DNA of 64,000 nt from an uncultured Clostridia bacterium (GCA_947053595.1 CAMRSX010000002.1:83098-147097); one strand, 5' to 3'. Numbered from the stretch's first letter, positions 44,770 through 52,869 are shown. The notes: generated by a model from the letters alone, not told the origin. Program-made: numbers and translations.

Positions 44770-44867
44770 CCCGTCAAGCCCCTGCCGGCAAAAGGGTGCA
44801 AATTGAAAAAGAAGAAATAAAGAAATAAAGAAGAAAAAAAAAGAGGAAAGTGATGGCTTCCTTTTTT

Positions 44868-44897
44868 TTGATATTTTTCACATTTTTGAGCCATAAT
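44868..44897 (+). promoter_or_regulatory. Promoter giving a leaderless mRNA for the gene at 44904
   Basis: TTGATA (44868-44873), 18-base spacer, CATAAT (44892-44897), then six bases CTTTTT and an ATG. No SD is present. Confidence 0.7.
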
Positions 44898-44903
44898 CTT
44901 TTT

Positions 44904-45404
44904 ATGAACGGAAGAGTTTTTGGCATAAGAAAAAGCAACATCCTAAAAGCAATCACACTGCTGTTGCTGTTGCTGTTTGCGGCATATGTTGTTGCCTCAA
45001 TTTTTCTCTTCAAAAATTCTTCGCTTTGGTTTTACGCTTTTTGCATCTTTCTTGGAAGCTATGAGGCCGTTAAAAGCTTTTTGTTTAAGTATGACAGCTG
45101 CCTATACATCGGTTCGCTGTTTCTTGCAGTTGGTGTGGTGGGCTTTGTGTTTTCTTACACCAACACCTCCAATTTTGCCGCCTTTTTCATTGCGCTGGCT
45201 TTCATTGCCGCCTCAGTTTCCACTTACATCTTCACAGGGCAAAGTTTTCACCTTGTGATTGCTTTTTCGATATTTTTCGTGGGGATTTATTGCTTCTTAT
45301 ATATAAAAAATTTGATTACCACCCCAATTTTAATTGCTTTTTTGGTGCCATTTTTGGTATTATTGATTTTGGAGATTTTAATATTATGTTTTCACAAGAA
45401 ATAA
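44904..45404 (+). CDS. Small polytopic membrane protein, unknown function
   Basis: 166 residues, five or six hydrophobic helices (ILKAITLLLLLLFAAYVVA, FAAFFIALAFIAASVSTYIF, ILIAFLVPFLVLLILEILIL). No motif recognised. The ATG at 44904 is six bases behind a CATAAT -10 box; the track start at 44850 lies upstream of the promoter and is rejected. The gene's end overlaps the next start by 19 bases, so the two are probably cotranscribed. Confidence 0.55.
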   Translation: MNGRVFGIRKSNILKAITLLLLLLFAAYVVASIFLFKNSSLWFYAFCIFLGSYEAVKSFLFKYDSCLYIGSLFLAVGVVGFVFSYTNTSNFAAFFIALAFIAASVSTYIFTGQSFHLVIAFSIFFVGIYCFLYIKNLITTPILIAFLVPFLVLLILEILILCFHKK

Positions 45405-46003
45405 ATGGATATAACAAATCTGAGGTGGATGCCTACGTTCAAAAACTTAGGGCAAGCTATGAAGCCAAGCTTATGGAGGAGAAGCTGAAAACCCTTGACA
45501 GCGAGAAGCGGCTGCTTGACTTAAAAAACGAACACAGCGAAATTGAAAACAAAGAAAAAAACATTCTCAACGCGCTTAATGTGATTGAAAAAGCCAAAAA
45601 GTTTCAAGAGGAAGGCTCAAAAAACTTTTATAAGCTGATTATGGACAAACTGGAGCTGTTGATTAAGGAATTAAGCTCCAAGTTCCCTTCTTTGCGAAGA
45701 GACCAAAACTTTGAGGACATCATCAGCGAGTTTACAAGCATGCTGACAAACTATAAGGACAATTTGGACAAAGTGACGGACATCACCCGCCCAATCTATT
45801 CGGACAACGACAGCATGAGAATGCTTTTGGGTAAAATGCAAGACTATAAAAAAACTCAGGATGCGCCAAAGGAAGTGCACATTGCAACCACCCGCACGCG
45901 TGGCATCCCAGCAAGCGAAAGCGGCTTCAGCTTTGAAGAAGCGCTCAACCCAACAGACAATTTGGAAGAAATTATGAAAGCGTTTGATTTTTACAACGAA
46001 TAA
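45386..46003 (+). CDS. DivIVA-domain coiled-coil protein
   Basis: 205 residues. MFSQEINGYNKSEVDAYVQKL is the DivIVA N-terminal lipid-binding signature (GY...VD.Y/F), followed by a coiled coil (about 20-90) and a helical domain. Such proteins localise to curved membrane at poles or septa. The ATG at 45386 lies inside the 3' end of the preceding membrane-protein gene; the track start at 45290 is rejected as it leaves out the DivIVA N-terminus. GGAG lies 11 bases upstream. Confidence 0.82.
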   Translation: MFSQEINGYNKSEVDAYVQKLRASYEAKLMEEKLKTLDSEKRLLDLKNEHSEIENKEKNILNALNVIEKAKKFQEEGSKNFYKLIMDKLELLIKELSSKFPSLRRDQNFEDIISEFTSMLTNYKDNLDKVTDITRPIYSDNDSMRMLLGKMQDYKKTQDAPKEVHIATTRTRGIPASESGFSFEEALNPTDNLEEIMKAFDFYNE

Positions 46004-46107
46004 GCACAAAAAACAACCTCTTGCGCTGCAATTTCAAGCGCCCTGCCTTTGCCACTTTTTTCGGGCTGAGGCAAAAGCAAAAAAAACAAAATCAAAGGAG
46101 AAAGAAG

Positions 46108-46359
46108 ATGATTGAATTTAAGTTTGATACACAACTTTTGATTGAAGGCAAAAACCTTTCTGACGATGCAATCAGAGAATACATCACCCAAAACATCGAG
46201 GGCGATTGCCTGCTGGTGGTTGGCGACGACGAGATGATTAGGCTTCACTTTCACACCAACACGCCTTGGAAGGTGCTGGAATATTGCGACAGCCTTGGCG
46301 ACATTCAAGACATTGTTGTTGAAAACATGCAGCGCCAAGCAAACGGCCTCAATGGCTGA
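46108..46359 (+). CDS. Stand-alone FakA/YloV-type domain protein
   Basis: 83 residues. DTQLLIEGKNLSDDAIREY, GDCLLVVGDDEMIRLHFHTN and PWKVLEYCDSLGDIQDIVVENM match the middle domain of FakA/YloV fatty-acid kinase proteins, in which this region follows the DhaL-type kinase domain. Here it occurs alone. SD AAAGGAG precedes the ATG. A possible role is partner or regulator of the fatty-acid kinase; this is inference. Confidence 0.75.
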   Translation: MIEFKFDTQLLIEGKNLSDDAIREYITQNIEGDCLLVVGDDEMIRLHFHTNTPWKVLEYCDSLGDIQDIVVENMQRQANGLNG

Positions 46360-46369
46360 AAAAGCATTT

Positions 46370-46402
46370 AAAAAAGAGGGAAAGTTCATTCTCTCTTTTT
46401 TT
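46370..46402 (+). terminator. Terminator between convergent genes
   Basis: AAAAAAGAGGGA, a short loop and TCTCTCTTTTTTT form an imperfect stem with a T-run behind the FakA-like gene. Confidence 0.65.
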
Positions 46403-46445
46403 ATTTTGCTTAAAATTTCAACGCCACCAAAAAACGGTTTTTTGC

Positions 46446-47510
46446 TCACTTAAAAAACAAGGTTAAAAACATGCCGCTTGCCACGCCAATAACATATTGC
46501 AACAACACAATGCCCAAATTTTCAACAGGGTGCGCTTTGTTTTTTGTCCACAAAATCACCAAGCCAACGCCTGCCCCCGTGGTGAGCCCCGCCACCAACG
46601 CCGGAAAGCCCAAACTGCCCACCATAAACAGCTCCACCAAAAGCACAGAAGACGCGCAATTTGGAATCAGCCCAATCAAGCTTGCAATCACAACCTGCAC
46701 ATACAAGTTTTCTGTCAGCATGCTTTCCAAAAATTCTGTTCCGCAGCTGCCAACAATCATGTTGATTATGAAGGTTGCAACAAAGATGTAAATCACAATG
46801 TTGAATGTGTGGTCAAACGCATCCACCAAGATGTTGTTTCCACAGCACTGCCCATGGGTGTGTCCGCAGTCAGAATTGCAGTGTTCGCTATGCACATGCC
46901 CACATTGATGATGGCTGTGGATGTGCTGATGATTTTCTTCATGGTGATGCGTCGCACTCTCTTGCACGCATTCGTGAGCGCAACTTTCGTGATGCTTGCC
47001 ATGCTCTTCAGCAAAAGCCTCGCTATGCTTTTCAACAAAGGTTCCACCAGCCTCCTCAGCGCAATGCACCTTGCAATGCTGCCCAACACGCCTCTTTCGT
47101 TTTGAAATCAGCGCAATCACCAAATCAATCACATATCCCCACGCAATGGCCAAAACCAGTTTCAAACCAATCAAAATCAGCATGCTGACAATGCTGTCAG
47201 CGTTGGAAAGCATGATGGGAATGGCCTCGTCGGAGGTTGCAATGAAAACCGCCACCAGTGTGCCCAAAGAAAGCTTGCGAGAAGAATATAAATCTGCCAC
47301 CACTGAGGAAAAGCCACACTGAGGCACGCAACCCAAAAGCGAAGCATAAAAAACACTGGCTTTTTTGTTTTTGGAAAGAAACTTGGAAAACTTGTGGCTG
47401 TGGTCATGCGAAAGAAAAGCCACCAAAAGATAGGCAAGAAAAAGAATTGGAATCACCTTCATGCAATCCAACACAGCATCATACAAAGCGTCCACAAAAA
47501 TCTCTGCCAT
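46446..47510 (-). CDS. Putative heavy-metal/manganese exporter (ArsP_2-type permease)
   Basis: 354 residues with about ten membrane helices in two halves. Each half has a related motif: ASLLGCVPQCGFSSVVADLY and ASLIGLIPNCASSVLLVELF. The family is annotated as a putative manganese or heavy-metal exporter. Between the halves is a His/Cys-rich loop (about 145-220, such as HHHEENHQHIHSHH), likely to bind metal. SD is AGGGGAG. No metal-responsive regulator is adjacent. Confidence 0.8.
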   Translation of the reverse strand: MAEIFVDALYDAVLDCMKVIPILFLAYLLVAFLSHDHSHKFSKFLSKNKKASVFYASLLGCVPQCGFSSVVADLYSSRKLSLGTLVAVFIATSDEAIPIMLSNADSIVSMLILIGLKLVLAIAWGYVIDLVIALISKRKRRVGQHCKVHCAEEAGGTFVEKHSEAFAEEHGKHHESCAHECVQESATHHHEENHQHIHSHHQCGHVHSEHCNSDCGHTHGQCCGNNILVDAFDHTFNIVIYIFVATFIINMIVGSCGTEFLESMLTENLYVQVVIASLIGLIPNCASSVLLVELFMVGSLGFPALVAGLTTGAGVGLVILWTKNKAHPVENLGIVLLQYVIGVASGMFLTLFFK

Positions 47511-47576
47511 AACTCCCCTTTTGGAATATATTGTAACATATATTATTCAATATTTCAAATAAAATTTCAAAAATGC

Positions 47577-47634
47577 GTTGACTTATCAACCAGCTTGTGA
47601 TATATTTAATTTGTAAACAAGTTGATTAGTCAAC
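47577..47634 (+). promoter_or_regulatory. MarR-ABC operon promoter with two operator-like palindromes
   Basis: TTGACT (47578-47583), 17-base spacer and TATATT (47601-47606) form the promoter. GTTGACTTATCAAC (47577-47590) covers the -35 box, and GTTGATTAGTCAAC (47621-47634) lies just past the start site. Each has GTTGA/TCAAC arms, and the second is close to the reverse complement of the first. They look like binding sites for the MarR protein encoded next. Confidence 0.8.
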
Positions 47635-47665
47635 CAAACAAAAAAAACACAAAAAGGAGTTCAAA

Positions 47666-48076
47666 ATGGAGGACGAAGCTTTTGTCATAAAGAAGCTGAT
47701 GCTCATAAAAAAGATATATTCCAAATATTTTTGCGAAAAAGGTTCAAACAAACTCACTTCCGCCTTTGCAGTGTTTGTTGAAGCGTTAAGCGAAAGGGAG
47801 TTTTCCTCTCAGCAAGAGTTGTCGCAACACCTTGGCTGCAACAAGGCGCACACCAGCAGAACACTTTTAAAAATGCAACTCATGGGCTTGATTAAGCCCG
47901 TTTGCAAAAACATCACCCTCACAGAAAAGGGCAAGCAATATGCCCAAATGGTGAAGCAGAAGCAAAGAAAAATGAAGCAAGAACTGCTTTGTGGCATTTC
48001 AGAAAGCGAATTAAAGGTTTTTAAAAGCGTGCTGGACAAAATTTTAAATAACGGAAAAGTTTTTGAAAATAGCTAA
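47666..48076 (+). CDS. MarR-family transcriptional regulator
   Basis: 136 residues, normal MarR size. The winged helix is visible: SSQQELSQHLGCNKAHTSRTLLKMQLMGLIKPV, then NITLTEKGKQYAQMV. SD is AAAGGAG. It is the first gene of an operon with the ABC transporter 11 bases downstream, and its promoter has two palindromes suited to a MarR dimer, so autoregulation and ligand-induced export are the likely logic. The inducer is unknown. Confidence 0.9.
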   Translation: MEDEAFVIKKLMLIKKIYSKYFCEKGSNKLTSAFAVFVEALSEREFSSQQELSQHLGCNKAHTSRTLLKMQLMGLIKPVCKNITLTEKGKQYAQMVKQKQRKMKQELLCGISESELKVFKSVLDKILNNGKVFENS

Positions 48077-48087
48077 AGGAGAAAAAT

Positions 48088-50355
48088 ATGCAAAACAAAG
48101 AATTGAAGCTTGTTGGCGTCAACAAAAAATATAAACTTGAGGGCAAACAAACCTTTCAAGCGCTTTTTGATGTGAATGTGGAGTTTGAAAAAGGCGAATT
48201 GGTTTCCATTGTGGGCGAAAGCGGCAGTGGAAAATCCACACTGATGAACTTGATTGGCGGCTTGGACAGCGATTTTTCTGGCGACATCATTGTTGGGGAA
48301 GAAAATTTAAGAACCCTCACCGACAAACAGTTGGACAAATATCGCAAAAACAAAGTGGGATTTGTTTTTCAGTCTTTCAACCTCATCTCTCACCTGTCCA
48401 TTTTGGACAATGTCACCCTTGCCCTCACCCTTTCCAATGTCAGCGAAAAAGAAAAAGTGAAAAAAGCAACCAAAATGCTGGAGCGTGTTGGGCTTTCCAA
48501 TCAGCTTAAAAAGAAGCCAACGCAGCTTTCGGGTGGACAAAAACAGCGTGTTGCCATTGCAAGAGCACTGATTAATGACCCCGAAATCATCATTGCGGAC
48601 GAGCCAACTGGTGCACTGGACAGCACCACTTCCATGCAAATCTTGCAACTGCTGAAGGAGATTGCCGACAGCGGAAAGCTTGTCATCATGGTGACGCACT
48701 CCGAAAAAGTTGCCTCCGTCTCCTCACGCGTTGTGGAAATTTCGGACGGCAGAATCATTGCCGACAGAGTGAATGTAAAATATAAAAAAACCAAAAGTCT
48801 GGATGCGTCAACCAATCAAACTGAAACTGCCAACGCTGTCACAGACGCAGAGCCTGTTGCACACGAAAAAGTTGCCGAAAACACCTTTGCAAACAGAGAG
48901 GATGTCGCGGATGAAACTTCAACAGCAAACGCTCTTTCAAGCGCCCAGTGCAAAAAGCACAAAACTGGCAAAAACAAAAACTTTAAGGACAGGCAAAACC
49001 TTTCAATGTGGTCGGCAATACGCCTTTCCATGCACAACATGATGGCAAGCAAAACAAAAAACATCTTGATGTCCATTGGCGTTGCCATTGGAATTGGAAG
49101 CTTGATTTTGATGATGTGTTTCTCTTCTGGCATAACCGATTTCATTGACGACACCATGAAGTCATATTCCGACCCAACCATTGTCACCGTTTCCAAAAAG
49201 TCTGATAGCAAAGACATGTCTTCAATGTTTGCATATAATTCTTTTTCTCAAGACGAAATTTCCAATCTCATAACAGAAATCAATGCCGATTTGAAGAAAA
49301 AAAATGTTGAATTTGAAGTGACACAAGACAACATTTCTTATGGCATTCAAATGATGACCCTCACCATGGGCGCAAAGGTGATTTTCAAGATTGATGACAC
49401 CTATCCCGTAAACTATTTCGCAAACAATGGCAAAGACCTTGCCATTGCAAAGGAAGAAGGAAAACTGAACTATGATTCCATCTTCTATATGTACACCATC
49501 CCTCCTTATTATTCAGACTCAAATGTCTTGCAAGGCGAAATGTCCACCAACAAAAAGGGTGTGATGTTTTCAAAAGGCATATTGGATTTGTTTGAAGACC
49601 ACAGCATTTTCAACGAAGACGGCAGCAGCAAAACAGTGGACATCTGCCTCACATACACCAACCCAACCACAGGCAGCTCCAACCTCACCTTTTCCAATCA
49701 AGAAATAACCGGCATCATGGACACCTCCGTCATGTCCAACTTTTTGGTGATGTATGTTGATTATGACTATTTCCAAACCCTGTTCTCCAGCCAACAAGAA
49801 ACTGGCGGAAAGGAGCTAGACCCAAACTCGCTATACATCAAAACGCCTTCAGAGGCAGTCACCAACGCAATCAATCAATACCTTGCCTCCACAAGCGCTT
49901 ACACCGGCTCCATTGAAGACCAACTTGCCGGAATGTTTGACAATATGTCCAGCACCATTGGCACCTCCCTCATTGTCATCTCTTGCATCTCGCTGCTTGT
50001 TTCTGCCATGATGATTTTGGTTGTGCTTTACATGAGCGTTTCCGAACGCACAAAAGAAATTGGCGTGCTGAAATCCATCGGAGCCAGAAGAAAAGACATC
50101 AAGCGCATCTTCTCGTCCGAAAGCTTCCTGATTGGCGTGCTAAGCGGAGTATGCGGAATCATCTTCAACCTGCTTCTCACCCTTGTCATATATCTTGTGC
50201 TGAAAACAACCATTGGGCTTGCCCCAATCTCATACAGATGGTGGTATTTTGTGGTGGCAATGGCAATTTCAATTTGCATAAGCATGCTTTCTGGGCTATA
50301 TCCCGCAAGCAAAGCCGCAAAGTTGGACCCTGTGGAAAGTTTGCGCCGCGAATAA
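48088..50355 (+). CDS. MacB-like ABC transporter (ATPase fused to permease)
   Basis: 755 residues. ATPase part (1-230): Walker A GESGSGKSTLMNLIGG, signature LSGGQKQRVAIARAL, Walker B EIIIADEPTGALDS and H-loop VTHSEKVAS. A variable linker (about 235-305) leads to a permease with one N-terminal helix, a large extracytoplasmic domain (about 345-620) and three C-terminal helices, ending in VLKSIGARRKDIKRIF and YPASKAAKLDPVESLRRE. These are features of MacB/FtsX-type mechanotransmitters, linked to peptide or antibiotic export or resistance. It is cotranscribed with the MarR gene. Confidence 0.92.
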   Translation: MQNKELKLVGVNKKYKLEGKQTFQALFDVNVEFEKGELVSIVGESGSGKSTLMNLIGGLDSDFSGDIIVGEENLRTLTDKQLDKYRKNKVGFVFQSFNLISHLSILDNVTLALTLSNVSEKEKVKKATKMLERVGLSNQLKKKPTQLSGGQKQRVAIARALINDPEIIIADEPTGALDSTTSMQILQLLKEIADSGKLVIMVTHSEKVASVSSRVVEISDGRIIADRVNVKYKKTKSLDASTNQTETANAVTDAEPVAHEKVAENTFANREDVADETSTANALSSAQCKKHKTGKNKNFKDRQNLSMWSAIRLSMHNMMASKTKNILMSIGVAIGIGSLILMMCFSSGITDFIDDTMKSYSDPTIVTVSKKSDSKDMSSMFAYNSFSQDEISNLITEINADLKKKNVEFEVTQDNISYGIQMMTLTMGAKVIFKIDDTYPVNYFANNGKDLAIAKEEGKLNYDSIFYMYTIPPYYSDSNVLQGEMSTNKKGVMFSKGILDLFEDHSIFNEDGSSKTVDICLTYTNPTTGSSNLTFSNQEITGIMDTSVMSNFLVMYVDYDYFQTLFSSQQETGGKELDPNSLYIKTPSEAVTNAINQYLASTSAYTGSIEDQLAGMFDNMSSTIGTSLIVISCISLLVSAMMILVVLYMSVSERTKEIGVLKSIGARRKDIKRIFSSESFLIGVLSGVCGIIFNLLLTLVIYLVLKTTIGLAPISYRWWYFVVAMAISICISMLSGLYPASKAAKLDPVESLRRE

Positions 50356-50359
50356 AAGA

Positions 50360-50440
50360 AAACTGTGCTTTTGGCTCAGTTTTGCCACAAGTGTCAAAAC
50401 GTTTCGCTTTGACGCTTGTTTTTTATTTCCGCCGCCACAC
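50360..50440 (+). repeat. Family-2 hairpin element, copy C
   Basis: AAACTGTGCTTTTGGCTC, stem TTTTGCCACA/AGTGTCAAAA, GTTTCGCTTTGACGCTTGTTT. It starts five bases beyond the ABC transporter stop. Confidence 0.7.
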
Positions 50441-50539
50441 CTCTTCAAAGCCCACACTTAAATATCACTTGCCCTTTGTCAATCGCTTGGCGTGGCAAAT
50501 TTTTGTAACACACACAAAACCGCTTGCATAAATAAGCCT

Positions 50540-50647
50540 ATGGAAAAAGAAAAGAAGTCAAACATCAGAATAATTTGTGTGAAAGCTCCAAGGTGGTCTG
50601 TGCCATTTCTTAAAATGTTTTACAAGAAAAATCCAAAAGAGGAATAA
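50540..50647 (+). CDS. spoVM: Probable SpoVM (stage V sporulation protein M)
   Basis: 35 codons, below the ORF track cut-off. The core IRIICVKAPRWSVPFLKMF aligns without gaps with the amphipathic helix of Bacillus SpoVM (K-x-P-[KR]-[FW] pattern with basic residues at matching places). SpoVM recognises convex membrane on the forespore and anchors the coat. The ATG at 50540 has no SD; CATAAA lies seven bases before it. The extra eight residues at the N-terminus and six at the C-terminus are unusual, and an ATG-free shorter form cannot be proposed. Spore genes elsewhere in the window support the call. Confidence 0.6.
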   Translation: MEKEKKSNIRIICVKAPRWSVPFLKMFYKKNPKEE

Positions 50648-50668
50648 AAATTTCATCGCACAAAACAA

Positions 50669-50709
50669 AAAATATAGTGTGGTACGCAATGCGTAATACA
50701 CTATATTTT
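50669..50709. repeat. Family-1 palindrome behind trxB
   Basis: AAAATATAGTGTGGTACGC pairs with GCGTAATACACTATATTTT apart from two positions, with a short loop. On the minus strand it follows the trxB stop by 15 bases, probably as a terminator. Confidence 0.8.
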
Positions 50710-50724
50710 ACGTTTCATTTCAAC

Positions 50725-51597
50725 TCACACATTTGTGCCAGCAATTGCGCCATCGCTGCAGGCTGTCACAATTTGCTTCAAATTTTTTGAGCGAACATCC
50801 CCAACGGCATACACGCCAGAGATGGATGTTTCCATTTTTTCGTTGGTGAGAATGAAGCCGTCCTTATCCACATTCAAGCCTTCAAAAAGCGCTCTGTTTG
50901 GTTTTTTGCCAAGCTCAACAAAAAGCGCACTTGTGGCAAGCTCTTGTGCTTTGCCATCCTTTTCAAATTGCACCGCTTGCACACTGCCCTCGCCCACAAG
51001 TTTATTGATTTTGACATTGGAAAGCACCTCAATCTTTTGGTTTTTGTTTGCCGACGCAAACACACTCATGTCCTCGCTGTCCAGCACTGTCACAGAAGAA
51101 CAAACCCCCGCCAGTTCCAGTGCCGCCTTCAAGCCACTCCCCTTTTTGCTGACAACACAAACGGGTTTGCCCTTAAAGAAATTGGCGTCACACACCGCGC
51201 AATAACTCACGCCGCGCCCCAAAAACTGATTTTCGTTTTTGCCAAGTTCCACATAAGAAAGTCCCGAAGCAATGATGATGCTTTTGGCAAGATAGCTCTC
51301 TTTTTTGCCCACAACGCTTTTCTCTTCGCCGACAAAGCCCATTTCAAGCACATCGTCATAAATTACTTCCACATTCAGCGCCTTAATTTGCCCAGCAAAC
51401 ATCTGCGAAAGCGAAAAGCCGTCAATCATGGCTTGCGATGGAAAGTTTTCAATCTTTTCAATGCTGTTCACCTGCCCGCCCAGCATCATCTTTTCAACAA
51501 TGGCAACCTTTTTGCCACGACGCTTGGCATACACCGCTGCGCTCATCCCAGCAACCCCGCCACCAACAATCAACACATCATAAACCTTTGTTTCCAT
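50725..51597 (-). CDS. Thioredoxin reductase-like flavoprotein lacking NADPH motifs
   Basis: 290 residues. The FAD-binding GGGVAGMSAAVYAKRRG, redox centre SYCAVCDANFF and C-terminal GVYAVGDVRSKNLKQIVTA are typical of thioredoxin reductase. However the second nucleotide-binding site, normally GGGDSA, reads VVSKKGSGLKAALELA, and the HRR motif that grips the NADPH phosphate is replaced by LDSEDMS. This points to the pyridine-nucleotide-independent group, which in clostridia includes ferredoxin-linked enzymes. That is inference from missing motifs. Confidence 0.85.
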   Translation of the reverse strand: METKVYDVLIVGGGVAGMSAAVYAKRRGKKVAIVEKMMLGGQVNSIEKIENFPSQAMIDGFSLSQMFAGQIKALNVEVIYDDVLEMGFVGEEKSVVGKKESYLAKSIIIASGLSYVELGKNENQFLGRGVSYCAVCDANFFKGKPVCVVSKKGSGLKAALELAGVCSSVTVLDSEDMSVFASANKNQKIEVLSNVKINKLVGEGSVQAVQFEKDGKAQELATSALFVELGKKPNRALFEGLNVDKDGFILTNEKMETSISGVYAVGDVRSKNLKQIVTACSDGAIAGTNV

Positions 51598-51689
51598 TTT
51601 GCTTTCCTTCTCTCCCCAACATCAATATTGACAGATTTTTTCTGCTTTAATTATATCATATTCCAATAATTTTTGTAAAACAATAAAAT

Positions 51690-51718
51690 AAAAGAAATGA
51701 CGCAAGGTCATTTCTTTT
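51690..51718 (-). terminator. Intrinsic terminator after rplS
   Basis: AAAAGAAATGAC, loop GCAAG, GTCATTTCTTTT: a perfect 12-bp stem followed by a T-rich stretch on the minus strand, 10 bases beyond the rplS stop. Confidence 0.88.
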
Positions 51719-51727
51719 TTATTAAAA

Positions 51728-52078
51728 TTATTTGTTGTCTGCAGATTTAACTTTTGCTGCCTTGCCAGTGAGCTTTCTTACATAATAAAGTTTTGCTCTT
51801 CTTGGCTTACCTTTTCTCACCACTTCAATTGAGGCGATTTTTGGTGAATGAACAGGGAAAGTTTTTTCAACGCCCACACCGTAAGAAATTTTACGAACTG
51901 TGAAAGTTTCTCTAATTCCGCCGTTCTTTCTGGCAATAACAACACCTTCAAAGGCCTGAAGTCTTTCTTTGTCGCCTTCCTTAATTTTCACGGAAACCTT
52001 AACAGTGTCACCAATTCCAAACTCAGGAACGATTTCTTTCATGCCTTCTCTTTCAAGTTGGTCAATAATTGTTGCCAT
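51728..52078 (-). CDS. rplS: 50S ribosomal protein L19
   Basis: 116 residues, normal for bL19, which sits at the 30S-50S interface. [33 protein letters not shown] and [28 protein letters not shown]-type sequence are diagnostic. SD AAAAGGAG. It appears monocistronic, with its own promoter (52254-52283), a structured leader and terminator. Confidence 0.97.
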   Translation of the reverse strand: MATIIDQLEREGMKEIVPEFGIGDTVKVSVKIKEGDKERLQAFEGVVIARKNGGIRETFTVRKISYGVGVEKTFPVHSPKIASIEVVRKGKPRRAKLYYVRKLTGKAAKVKSADNK

Positions 52079-52171
52079 GACTTATCTCCTTTTTTCAGAT
52101 TTTCGACAAGATGCTCTTGAAACAAGTTTAAAGCAAAAAATAATTTTACAAATTCAATTTGCTTTTTAATA

Positions 52172-52221
52172 GGGTGCAAACTTTGTGTGTCAACAATCAA
52201 AACAAATTGTTGATGCCACCC
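52172..52221 (-). promoter_or_regulatory. Structured leader of rplS (possible L19 autoregulatory element)
   Basis: On the minus strand GGGTGGC...GCACCC closes an outer stem and TCAACAAT/ATTGTTGA forms a strong inner hairpin. It lies about 95-145 bases upstream of the rplS start inside a leader of about 170 bases. L19 leaders are known in Firmicutes; I cannot verify a match to that family. Confidence 0.5.
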
Positions 52222-52253
52222 AACTTTTCAGCGGAACATCCGAAGTCTTTGTA

Positions 52254-52283
52254 AGTATAACACACTTGTCCCGCCCAAAGCAA
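52254..52283 (-). promoter_or_regulatory. rplS promoter
   Basis: Minus strand: TTGCTT (52278-52283), 18-base spacer, TATACT (52254-52259). Confidence 0.65.
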
Positions 52284-52360
52284 GCATTTTTGCAAACTTT
52301 CTTCAAATATTTTCATCTTCTGCCCTGCCTCATTATCTTTGCGGCTTAAAGTCTGAAAAC

Positions 52361-52729
52361 TTAAAATGCGTTTTCTTCGTGATTCAGCTGGTCGCCCAAA
52401 ACCTCAATCACATCAAAACGGCAGTCGGCATAGGGTTTGCGCTTGATGGACAAATACACTTCTGCCACCCTTCTGATTTTTTGCTGTTTGCGAAAGTCCA
52501 CCGCTTCAATTGGTCTGCCATAGCAAAGCGTAGAACGATTTTTAACCTCCACAAACACAATGACGCCATCTTTGAATGCCACAATGTCAATCTCTCCAAA
52601 TTTGGTTTTGAAGTTTGTTTGCAAAATGCGATATCCCTTCTCTTCCAAAAAGTGCGCTGCTTTTGCCTCTCCGCCATCGCCTTCAATTTTGTTTCGCACT
52701 TTTGCAAAATCTTTTGTGAAATCTTCCAT
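52361..52729 (-). CDS. yraN: YraN family protein (UPF0102)
   Basis: 122 residues, an endonuclease-like fold. GEAKAAHFLEEKGYRILQTN, FGEIDIVAFKDGVIVFVEVKNRS and the Asp/Glu-x-Lys core are the family signature. Its precise function is not known; members are often linked with DNA processing. The ATG follows AAGGATGAAAGC. It lies between rbgA and rplS, a common clostridial arrangement. Confidence 0.92.
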   Translation of the reverse strand: MEDFTKDFAKVRNKIEGDGGEAKAAHFLEEKGYRILQTNFKTKFGEIDIVAFKDGVIVFVEVKNRSTLCYGRPIEAVDFRKQQKIRRVAEVYLSIKRKPYADCRFDVIEVLGDQLNHEENAF

Positions 52730-52869
52730 GCTTTCATCCTTTTTTTGGTTATGTTTTCATAACAGCTTCAGCCACAATTCTTTAAAAATCCAACGCCCTC
52801 ATCAAAAATCCAATTTCCCTTCAAACACCAAAATTTGCGTGAGGTTGCCACAGGTTTTCTGTTTGAAAC

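Noticed and set aside
46497-47188. His-rich ORFs on the plus strand opposite the permease
   Set aside because: They are shadows of the His/Cys-rich codons of the minus-strand transporter.
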